Part shown: piece after piece, positions 1-5,531 of the stretch | Layout: the number at the start of each line of letters is the position of its first letter | Numbering within the stretch: position 1 is the first letter of the stretch | Source: Oscillospiraceae bacterium | Lineage (GTDB): Bacteria > Bacillota_A > Clostridia > Oscillospirales > WRJC01 | DNA length: 6,893 bases | Direction: 5' to 3' | Assembly: GCA_009785015.1 (NCBI GenBank) | Contig: WQXD01000199.1 | Coordinates: forward strand, 1-6,893 | The notes under the pieces: model-generated | Told to the model about the DNA's origin: nothing | The model's input: only the letters and a program-made list of their open reading frames with translations | Databases searched by the model: none | Made by a program: the position numbers and the translations under genes

Positions 1-180
1 TGTCAACGAACGATATATTTTTGTCTTTACCATTTCCCTGTATCGCTTCATTGTTACCGTCACTAACGCATTGTATATCTTGCGCCCGCATTCCATTCTC
101 GTGTCGATTTCGTCTTCCTGAAATTTCTCCGTGACTAAAGGTAGTTCTATGATGTAACTGCTGCCTTTGCTTCTCTTCAA
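1..180 (-). CDS. tnpB: TnpB-family RNA-guided endonuclease (IS200/IS605 group), N-terminal fragment
   Basis: This is the first 60 codons of an open frame that leaves the window at position 1 without a stop. The product reads with motifs such as YIIELPL, TEKFQEDEID, GRKIYNALV and MKRYREM. I recognise this pattern as the N-terminal region of the TnpB proteins of clostridial IS200/IS605 (IS1341-like) elements. Members of this family are transposon-encoded, RNA-guided DNA nucleases that help the element persist; the guide RNA normally comes from the far end of the element, which is outside this window. The start is the TTG at 178-180: an in-frame TGA lies three codons upstream, and a GGAGGTGA ribosome binding site sits 6 bases before the TTG. 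The catalytic RuvC and zinc-finger parts are not visible, so whether the gene is intact cannot be judged. The family call rests on recalled sequence patterns. Confidence 0.8.
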   Translation of the reverse strand, partial: MKRSKGSSYIIELPLVTEKFQEDEIDTRMECGRKIYNALVTVTMKRYREMVKTKIYRSLT

Positions 181-186
181 TGCACC

Positions 187-194
187 TCACCTCC
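187..194 (-). promoter_or_regulatory. Ribosome binding site of tnpB (GGAGGTGA)
   Basis: On the minus strand GGAGGTGA matches the anti-Shine-Dalgarno end of 16S rRNA over eight bases. It lies 6 bases before the TTG at 180, and this is what decides the non-ATG start of the tnpB fragment. Confidence 0.8.
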
Positions 195-196
195 AC

Positions 197-637
197 TCAC
201 CATATATTGTACCACAAAACGAACGATTTGTCTATGGGTATCGAAACTTTTTTTGACTGTTTGCCGCTCCGCATGGGGTAGCGCATTCGCCGCCTTATAT
301 CCCCATACATGAATGTAGGGGTCTTACGCCGGTATCCGATAACTACTACATCATTATTCCTCAAACATTGAACAATTTGTTCGATAGTATTATCAGGATA
401 GCCCATATTCATAACTCGTATTGCTTGTGATTTTTGTAGATTATCGCTTATTTCAATCAAATAATTCAAATTAACGGCATTTTTTTCGTCCTCGCTGTCT
501 GTATTGACAATTTGATGCTCAATTTCATTTGCCTTTTCATACAGTAACTTTACGTCAGAATCTTTGCTGAAATCGGATTGCTTGATTTGGCGGATAAATT
601 TTATTACTATTTCTTTTAATTCGTGTAAAAGAGTCAA
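197..637 (-). CDS. Hypothetical protein, probably interrupted by the insertion element
   Basis: An open frame of 146 codons whose product I do not recognise. Residues 1-75 are rich in Leu, Ile, Lys and Glu and look helical (for example LLYEKANEIEHQI). Residues 76-101 (RVMNMGYPDN to DVVVIGY) look like a short alpha/beta stretch. From about residue 102 the character changes to Arg-rich (YRRKTPTFMYG, DIRRRMRYP), and these codons run through the hairpin and promoter assigned to the insertion element. The last ~45 residues are therefore probably element sequence read by chance, and the gene has lost its natural end. The start is also weak: TTG at 637 has no Shine-Dalgarno sequence, and the in-frame stop upstream leaves no ATG or GTG alternative. 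It may be a remnant rather than an active gene. There is no signal peptide or membrane segment. Confidence 0.4.
   Translation of the reverse strand: MTLLHELKEIVIKFIRQIKQSDFSKDSDVKLLYEKANEIEHQIVNTDSEDEKNAVNLNYLIEISDNLQKSQAIRVMNMGYPDNTIEQIVQCLRNNDVVVIGYRRKTPTFMYGDIRRRMRYPMRSGKQSKKVSIPIDKSFVLWYNIW
206..234 (-). promoter_or_regulatory. Sigma-A type promoter for tnpB
   Basis: Reading the minus strand, TAGACA (234-229) matches five of six bases of the -35 consensus. It is followed by a 17-base spacer and TACAAT (211-206) as the -10 box. The -10 is preceded by TGG, which makes it an extended -10. The -10 box lies 25 bases before the TTG start, so the leader would be short. The promoter lies inside the end of the preceding open frame, which fits an element carrying its own promoter. 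Confidence 0.6.
301..321 (-). repeat. Bulged hairpin, probable left-end hairpin of the IS200/IS605-type element
   Basis: On the tnpB-sense strand the arms are CCCC-TACAT and ATGTA-T-GGGG around a two-base apex. This makes a nine-pair stem with a single unpaired T (position 305) on the 3' arm. IS200/IS605 ends are recognised as imperfect single-stranded hairpins, and in IS608 an extrahelical T is read by the TnpA transposase. The position upstream of tnpB, on the expected strand, agrees with a left end. The opposite end is not in the window, so the match cannot be completed here. A chance inverted repeat remains possible. Confidence 0.5.
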
Positions 638-704
638 GAGGTTTTTATAAAATTTTAAAATATTTTAATCGCAACTAATCTATGGTCATTCAAGCACATG
701 CGTA

Positions 705-1442
705 TCAATCTACAAGGCGTTCGTCAAAATAAATTGGGCCGGCAGGTTCATTGACAAAGGAAAACTCGCTTATATCATTAAAATCTATTTTCGGATAATC
801 GTCAGGCGAAGATTCATTAGTCATCGGATATGAATAGTCGGCAATAAAAATCACCGAGTTATCCGAGCAATACGCATAAAAATAATTATTCGCCATTACA
901 AAAACAAAATCTTTTTCCGTCAATAAGTTTGCCTTAATATTGTTTGATAACTCCGGGCCATATTGGAGATGGTAATAATCATCTCCGTTGTAAGGATTAA
1001 CAGCCATGATTTCTCCCCTGATTTCGCCATTGCAATATATCGCATAGTATAGTGCCCCTTGCGCTGAAATATTGTTATCAACAACTGTTAATATTTGGTA
1101 AGGCTTACCGATTTCTAAATTTTTTGCCTCTTCTTTTGTATATCCAAATTCTTCTGAATCATAAAAACCGATTGCTATGGCTTCGGCAAACGCCATGACC
1201 TGACTGTAATAATCTTTTGAAAAATCAAATTCATTTGTTATTTCAAAAATTTTCATTAAATCTTCTTTATCTTCATCTTCCGTATTATTTTTATAAACAG
1301 CATCCCCATAAGCAGGATTTTCATATGCCGCTTCATCAATTATACCCGAGTTATTCAATAGCGCACAGGAAAATAAATAACAGACAAATACTGCCATTAT
1401 AACCGCGGCCGATATAATTTTTTTGAATTTAACTATATTTAT
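705..1442 (-). CDS. Putative lipoprotein of unknown function, apparent ATA start
   Basis: The product is not recognised. Counting from codon 1442, residues 1-25 form a classical lipoprotein signal: a charged start (NIVKFKK), a hydrophobic core (AAVIMAVFVCY), then the lipobox LFSC with the acylated Cys at residue 26. The mature part is about 220 residues, very acidic and aromatic (Asp, Glu, Tyr, Phe), with stretches such as YGDAVYKNNTEDEDKED and ALYYAIYCNGEI. It is predicted to be anchored outside the membrane. The first normal start in frame is the ATG at 1397, which would cut off the Lys residues and much of the hydrophobic core. At 1442 an ATA codon lies 5 bases after AAGGAAGG, exactly where a start belongs, so I take it as the original start. 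An in-frame TAA lies further upstream. The gene is AT-richer than the genes to its right. It follows the ADP-ribosylglycohydrolase gene by 70 bases on the same strand and could be read through from it. Confidence 0.6.
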   Translation of the reverse strand: MNIVKFKKIISAAVIMAVFVCYLFSCALLNNSGIIDEAAYENPAYGDAVYKNNTEDEDKEDLMKIFEITNEFDFSKDYYSQVMAFAEAIAIGFYDSEEFGYTKEEAKNLEIGKPYQILTVVDNNISAQGALYYAIYCNGEIRGEIMAVNPYNGDDYYHLQYGPELSNNIKANLLTEKDFVFVMANNYFYAYCSDNSVIFIADYSYPMTNESSPDDYPKIDFNDISEFSFVNEPAGPIYFDERLVD

Positions 1443-1447
1443 ACTTT

Positions 1448-1455
1448 CCTTCCTT
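1448..1455 (-). promoter_or_regulatory. Ribosome binding site of the lipoprotein (AAGGAAGG)
   Basis: AAGGAAGG on the minus strand lies 5 bases before the ATA at 1442 and about 50 bases before the ATG at 1397. This spacing supports translation from 1442 rather than 1397. No convincing promoter was found between this site and the end of the upstream gene. Confidence 0.5.
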
Positions 1456-1512
1456 GAAAAAATTCTTGACGCGTATTCTATCGCGAATTAAAGTGAAAAG
1501 GAGGCCGTGAAT

Positions 1513-3564
1513 TTATTCGTATCTCGCTTTCAGCGCGGGCAGTTTTTTGTTTACTATCAACTCTTCCATTTTCCGTGCGGCGTTCTTTATTTTTTCGAGA
1601 GAATTTTTATTCACCAAATCCACCCATTCGGCCGGAATATCTCGATATCCCGATATGGCGCCCGCCAGCATCGCGGCGCGTCCGGAAATAGTGTCGGCGT
1701 CGCGCCCGATGTTCGCCCCGCCGACGGCGGCCAATCTCACATCGCCTTTTGACACCAACAGCATGGCCAGCGCGAACCCCAGCAGTTCCAATGAATCGAT
1801 CATGTGGTAATACAGGCAGTTTTCATACAGCGGTTTGCGGACGGCGAAGACGTCGCCGTGGCGGCCCGCGATTTCGGCGCAGCGCGAGATATAGTCGTAA
1901 GGGGTGTTTATGGAACGCCTGTCGAAGGTTATCATTTTGCTTTTCGGCGCGGCGTTTATGGCCGCCTGCACGACCGCTTCGGCGGTTGCGTCCTTTCGCA
2001 TGGCCCGCGCCACAGCTGCCGCGAGGATGGAAGCGGAGGTCACGTCGAGCCCCCTTTGGTTCATATAGCTGAGCGCTTCGCCGTCTATATACGCGTTTTT
2101 CTCATCGGCGAGATTGTAAACGCCCGCAGGCTCCACGCACATGACGCTCGAGCCGGTGACGAGGCTCCATTGCCCGCATATCCTCGGTTCCATTCCCATA
2201 TTCAGCAGATCGTATGTATTGCGCAGGCAGTAAAAATACATGTCCCTGTCCATGAATTCCTTCCACTTTTCGCCGTAGTCGCGCGCCGTGGCGGGCAGAC
2301 CCTCCCGGGAGATATACGCCTGATACATCATCATCGCGACTTGGTTGTCATCTTCGCTCTCAAGCCTCCAGGGTTCGAGCATGGTGGTCACTCCGTTCGG
2401 GTATTTCGCGTCGATATCGTAATACATCATGCCTTCAAGCGGCGAGCCCATCGCGTTTCCGATCGCTCCCGCCAGAATACAGCCTAATATTTTATCATAC
2501 AGCAGACTCGAGCCGTCTTCGCGCCGCTCTCCCGATACCTTTTCGATTTCGCGGATTATGATTTGTTCAGCTTTTTGCTTTTCTTTCAGTACCTCGGCCA
2601 TCGGCAGCATGGGTTCTGCCAATTTGACTACGCTCTCAGGCGGCGTTATGCCGAGGCCTTCGGTTTTGTACAGGGCGCCCAGTATAGCTCCGAGCACCGG
2701 GTTGTAGGTTTCCGCGTGAGCGCGCATGTTCATCAGGCGCAGCATCTTTTCCGCCGCCTGCTTTTGCTCCTGTTCGCCCTGCTGCGCCTTTGCTCCGTAA
2801 CGGCCAAGCAGCAAAAGCGCGAGGGCTATGGGGTTTTGCGCCCTGTATTCGCGGAACCAGCTGTTGTCCGTAGTGGCGTAGAAGTTAAAAAAGCCCTCTT
2901 CGTCAAAACCCTGCGCATCCCTTACAAGCTTGTTTATTTCATAATAGACGTCTTTGCAGTACCGGTGCGCCATTTCCATGATTTTTTTCACTAAACCGGC
3001 CGCGTCGCAGCCGTCCTCGAAGGCGGCGGCTACGGCGGCGGCGGCCAAAGCCGCCCATTCGGTGGCGGGCGCGCGCTGCACGACGCTCGCCAATTCGATC
3101 CCGTCCATATACGCGCGCTCCGGATCGCCGGCGTGATATATGCCCACAATCGGCATCGCCGCCGAAATGTTTCCGTCGGGACAGGCCCCCATTCCGTTTA
3201 ACCTTGGAATCATCCCCTCGCGCAAGCGCTCTATGGCGGAATACAGATCCAAAAGTATAAAAGCCTTGCGGTTTGCCAGCGTTTCGTCATTTTTTAACAT
3301 TTCCGCAAATTCCTCGGGCACTACCCGCCCGCGCTTTTTGATATAGGCCGAGGCCATGATTTGTATCAGCGGGGACAGCGACGAACCCCATACTTGATAT
3401 TCGTTTTCCTTGTAGACGGCGTCCCAGTCGATTTTCGCCTCGAGCGCCTGCGGAATTTTTGAGCCCGGCATCCCTCTGAGTTTCGGCGAGCTTATCCTCG
3501 AAAGTTCAGTTCCCATGATTGCGCCTGTCAGGCACCCGAGCACTTTTTCGTTTATGTTTTCCAT
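1513..3564 (-). CDS. Two-domain ADP-ribosylglycohydrolase family protein
   Basis: A 683-residue protein, about twice the usual length of the family (roughly 300 residues), made of two ADP-ribosylglycohydrolase-fold repeats. Each repeat begins with a K-[VI]-L-G-C motif (residues 8-11 and 358-362). Each has an internal Gly/Pro-to-Ala-rich helix segment (131-185 and 471-525) and a closing helix region (283-300 and 616-640). The second repeat keeps the family's metal site: GAIGNAMGSPLEG (366-378), ESEDDNQVAM (402-411, Asp405 and Asp406) and GRDADTISG (620-628, Asp622, Asp624, Thr625). In the first repeat the matching positions read GSSLSPLI (60-67) and HAETYNPV (283-290), so the paired aspartates are gone and this half is probably not catalytic. 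Known members remove ADP-ribose from proteins or related molecules using two magnesium ions; the substrate here is unknown. There is no signal peptide, so it is cytoplasmic. The start at 3564 is preceded by GGGAGGA, and a frame extension to 3663 runs through the promoter and is rejected. The neighbouring divergent glycoside hydrolase suggests a sugar-related role. Confidence 0.85.
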   Translation of the reverse strand: MENINEKVLGCLTGAIMGTELSRISSPKLRGMPGSKIPQALEAKIDWDAVYKENEYQVWGSSLSPLIQIMASAYIKKRGRVVPEEFAEMLKNDETLANRKAFILLDLYSAIERLREGMIPRLNGMGACPDGNISAAMPIVGIYHAGDPERAYMDGIELASVVQRAPATEWAALAAAAVAAAFEDGCDAAGLVKKIMEMAHRYCKDVYYEINKLVRDAQGFDEEGFFNFYATTDNSWFREYRAQNPIALALLLLGRYGAKAQQGEQEQKQAAEKMLRLMNMRAHAETYNPVLGAILGALYKTEGLGITPPESVVKLAEPMLPMAEVLKEKQKAEQIIIREIEKVSGERREDGSSLLYDKILGCILAGAIGNAMGSPLEGMMYYDIDAKYPNGVTTMLEPWRLESEDDNQVAMMMYQAYISREGLPATARDYGEKWKEFMDRDMYFYCLRNTYDLLNMGMEPRICGQWSLVTGSSVMCVEPAGVYNLADEKNAYIDGEALSYMNQRGLDVTSASILAAAVARAMRKDATAEAVVQAAINAAPKSKMITFDRRSINTPYDYISRCAEIAGRHGDVFAVRKPLYENCLYYHMIDSLELLGFALAMLLVSKGDVRLAAVGGANIGRDADTISGRAAMLAGAISGYRDIPAEWVDLVNKNSLEKIKNAARKMEELIVNKKLPALKARYE

Positions 3565-3570
3565 GCTGTA

Positions 3571-3577
3571 TCCTCCC
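3571..3577 (-). promoter_or_regulatory. Ribosome binding site of the ADP-ribosylglycohydrolase gene (GGGAGGA)
   Basis: GGGAGGA on the minus strand is 6 bases before the ATG at 3564. It fixes the start there instead of the ATG 33 codons upstream at 3663, which has no such site and lies upstream of the promoter. Confidence 0.8.
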
Positions 3578-3592
3578 GTAATTTTTTTTACT

Positions 3593-3621
3593 ATTATACC
3601 AAATTGACAAAAAAATGTCAA
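3593..3621 (-). promoter_or_regulatory. Consensus sigma-A promoter of the ADP-ribosylglycohydrolase gene
   Basis: On the minus strand TTGACA (3621-3616), a 17-base spacer and TATAAT (3598-3593) match the vegetative consensus at all twelve positions. Transcription would start about 7 bases after the -10, giving a leader of roughly 20 bases. A perfect core promoter suggests strong expression unless repressed, and a palindrome overlaps its -35 box. Confidence 0.85.
3604..3621. promoter_or_regulatory. Inverted repeat TTGACA-A6-TGTCAA over the -35 box, possible operator
   Basis: Two perfect 6-base arms are separated by six A residues. One arm is the -35 hexamer of the leftward promoter and the other falls in its spacer. 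A repressor bound here would block that promoter, and it lies only about 35 bases from the -35 of the rightward promoter. The arms are short and the site is AT-rich, so chance symmetry is possible. No regulator gene is in the window. Confidence 0.35.
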
Positions 3622-3657
3622 GAATTTTTGAAAATATCGCAAAACGCTAAAAATATA

Positions 3658-3686
3658 TTGCAAAAAACCGCCGCCTGTGATACAAT
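3658..3686 (+). promoter_or_regulatory. Sigma-A promoter of the glycoside hydrolase gene
   Basis: TTGCAA (3658-3663) as -35, a 17-base spacer and TACAAT (3681-3686) as -10, with TG one base upstream of the -10 (3678-3679) giving an extended -10 element. The predicted leader to the GTG start is about 35 bases. With the leftward promoter it forms a back-to-back pair in the 163-base gap between the two genes. Confidence 0.75.
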
Positions 3687-3713
3687 AAAACTCAGGACAG
3701 CTAAAATTTTGTT

Positions 3714-3719
3714 AAGGAG
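3714..3719 (+). promoter_or_regulatory. Ribosome binding site of the glycoside hydrolase gene (AAGGAG)
   Basis: AAGGAG lies 8 bases before the GTG at 3728 and supports that codon as the start. No other start codon in frame nearby has such a site. Confidence 0.75.
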
Positions 3720-3727
3720 CTATTTTT

Positions 3728-5518
3728 GTGAATATAAATAATGAACATGGCATATATCCCGGCACGTATTACGCCGTTGACGGCCTTGACCGCGAGCTGC
3801 CCGACATATGCTTGGCGGGACCGAAACGCGAAAACAGATTCGTGGGCTTATTCTACTGGACCTGGCATTATGAATTCACCGGCCAGACGCCTGTCAACGT
3901 GACCGAATTTTTGAAAACGCACCCGCAGGCAAAACACGATTACAATCACCCCGCATGGCCAAAAAACGCCCGTTTTTTTTCGGATGAACCCCTGTTCGGC
4001 TTTTATGACTCGCGCGACGAGTGGGTGCTCCGGAAACACGCCGAAATGCTCGCCGACGCGGGTGTGGACGTTATAATATTCGACTGCACCAACGGCACAT
4101 TGACATGGAGGCCTTCGTATTTGAAATTGCTTGAAACGTTTTCAAAAGCCAGAGAAGACGGGGTGAAGACTCCGCAGGTGGCTTTCCTATTGCCTTTCGG
4201 CCCGAATGCGGACAGCGCGGTGTCGCTCAAACAGCTGTATCTGGATATATACAAACCCGGCAAATATCGGGATTTGTGGTTTTACTGGAAAGGCAAGCCC
4301 CTCATGATGGCCCACCCGGACAGCACAAAAAGAGAAAACGGCGAAACGGAAGCCGAAATCCTCGACTTTTTCCGGTTCCGTCCGGGTCAGCCGCTGTACT
4401 ACAAAGGTTCCGCCAAAAGCGGCGCGCATCCCACATGGGATTGGCTCTCGCTGTATCCGCAGCGCATGGCGGGAACCGAAGACACAAACACGCCGCGCGA
4501 GCAAATGGCGGTGGGCGTCGCGCAGAACTGGGCGAACACGCCCAAAACCGGACCGGGGTCTTCTGACAGGGGCGGGCTTTCCGCCATGAACGGCGAGGAT
4601 ATTTACGGGCGGACAAGCGTCTTTAGCGGCGGCCGCACAACAGACACACGGGAAAACGCCGTATTATACGGGGCAAACTTTGCCCAGCAGTTCGAATACG
4701 CGATAGAACAGGATCCCGAATTCATATTTATCACCGGCTGGAACGAATGGGTGGCGGGGCGCTATGACTCATGGCCGCCCGATTCCATTTACGCGGTGGA
4801 AAACGCGTTTCCGGACCAGTTCGACGTCTTGCACAGCCGGGACATAGAGCCTTCGGCGGGGACTTTAAAAGACCACTATTATTACCAGATGGTATCGTAT
4901 ATACGCCGCTACAAGGGCATATGCGGAACTCTCCCCTCCCCCGCCGTAAAAACAATAGACATGCAAAACGAAAATTCGTGGGACGACGTGGATACGGTGT
5001 ACCGGGCGTATAAAAACGAAACGCCGCCGAGGTCATTTGAAGGATACAAAGGCTGTTTCTATGAAAACAACACAAAAAGAAACCGTATAGTTTTGACTAA
5101 AACCGCGCATGACGGCGACAATATATATTTCATGGCCGAATGCGCGGATGACATTTCGGCCAAAACGGACAGGGCGTGGATGAGGCTTCTGATAAATGCG
5201 GAAGGCTCCGGCGGGTTGTCATGGGAGGGTTTCAATTACATAGTAAACAGGGAGACACCGAACCAAAAAGCGGCGTTCGAAAAATCATCGGGCGGCTGGA
5301 ACTGGGAAAAAATCGCGGATATAGAATACAAAACACAAAAAAAACGGTTGCAGATAGCCATACCGAAAAAAGCCCTGAAAATAGGCGGCGGGGATTTTAC
5401 GCTGCGGTTCAAATGGAATGACAACGCGCAAAAAGAGGGCGACATCATGGATTTTTACCAAAACGGCGACACCGCCCCCGGCGGAAGGTTCTGTTATGTC
5501 TGCAAATACGCGAAATAG
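3728..5518 (+). CDS. Predicted glycoside hydrolase, GH99/GH71-like barrel with C-terminal CBM9-like domain
   Basis: A 596-residue protein beginning with GTG. Residues ~35-400 look like a GH99/GH71-like TIM barrel. A first strand FVGLFYWTWHYEF (38-50) is followed by a helix and strand DEWVLRKHAEMLADAGVDVIIF ending in DCTNG (97-123). FYWKGKPLM (185-193) comes next, and then the hallmark FITGWNEW (334-341), where Glu340 is a candidate catalytic or substrate-binding residue. RDIEPSAG and YYYQMVSYIRRYKG (371-397) close the barrel. Residues ~405-596 look like a beta-sandwich of the CBM9-like type (NIYFMAEC, WMRLLINAEG, FTLRFKWNDN, near-terminal DFYQNGD), which in other enzymes binds sugar chain ends. 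Family relatives cleave alpha-mannan or alpha-glucan type linkages, but the substrate here cannot be read from sequence. There is no signal peptide, so it probably works in the cytoplasm on imported oligosaccharides. It is transcribed away from the ADP-ribosylglycohydrolase gene. The family assignment is by motif recall and is less certain than the barrel call. Confidence 0.7.
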   Translation: MNINNEHGIYPGTYYAVDGLDRELPDICLAGPKRENRFVGLFYWTWHYEFTGQTPVNVTEFLKTHPQAKHDYNHPAWPKNARFFSDEPLFGFYDSRDEWVLRKHAEMLADAGVDVIIFDCTNGTLTWRPSYLKLLETFSKAREDGVKTPQVAFLLPFGPNADSAVSLKQLYLDIYKPGKYRDLWFYWKGKPLMMAHPDSTKRENGETEAEILDFFRFRPGQPLYYKGSAKSGAHPTWDWLSLYPQRMAGTEDTNTPREQMAVGVAQNWANTPKTGPGSSDRGGLSAMNGEDIYGRTSVFSGGRTTDTRENAVLYGANFAQQFEYAIEQDPEFIFITGWNEWVAGRYDSWPPDSIYAVENAFPDQFDVLHSRDIEPSAGTLKDHYYYQMVSYIRRYKGICGTLPSPAVKTIDMQNENSWDDVDTVYRAYKNETPPRSFEGYKGCFYENNTKRNRIVLTKTAHDGDNIYFMAECADDISAKTDRAWMRLLINAEGSGGLSWEGFNYIVNRETPNQKAAFEKSSGGWNWEKIADIEYKTQKKRLQIAIPKKALKIGGGDFTLRFKWNDNAQKEGDIMDFYQNGDTAPGGRFCYVCKYAK

Positions 5519-5531
5519 CGGCCGGTTAAAT

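Larger units (their letters stand above)
1..340 (-). mobile_element. Left part of an IS200/IS605-family (TnpB-bearing) insertion element
   Basis: The element is inferred from the tnpB N-terminus, its own promoter and ribosome binding site, and the bulged hairpin at 301-321. In IS608 the cleavage site lies about 19 bases outside the hairpin, which would put this boundary near 335-345. I cannot fix the exact base, because these elements make no target duplication and the target tetra- or pentanucleotide differs between members. No tnpA is seen in the window. The element could be a TnpB-only member mobilised in trans, or tnpA could lie beyond the left edge. Confidence 0.5.

Noticed and set aside
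655..668. Perfect palindrome TTAAAATATTTTAA as a terminator after the lipoprotein gene
   Set aside because: It contains only A and T, so the stem would be unstable, and no strong hairpin followed by a T-run is present.
1217..1402. Plus-strand 61-codon frame opposite the lipoprotein start
   Set aside because: It is antisense to the lipoprotein gene, lacks a ribosome binding site and shows only low-complexity His/Tyr/Phe composition.
1804..2487. Long plus-strand open frame (227 codons) opposite the ADP-ribosylglycohydrolase gene
   Set aside because: It lies wholly antisense to a clear protein-family gene, has a His/Arg-rich composition typical of reverse frames in GC-rich coding DNA, and shows no recognisable domain.
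3622..3657. Catabolite-repression (cre) site in the divergent intergenic region
   Set aside because: The sequence around TGAAAATATCGCAAAA lacks the central CG at the right position and does not fit the cre consensus.
3565..3663. N-terminal extension of the ADP-ribosylglycohydrolase protein to an ATG at 3663
   Set aside because: It would run through the consensus promoter and ribosome binding site that serve the ATG at 3564, and the extra residues match no family feature.
5472..5484. Hairpin CCGCC-CCC-GGCGG near the end of the hydrolase gene as a terminator
   Set aside because: It lies inside the coding region, has a five-pair stem and is not followed by a T-run.
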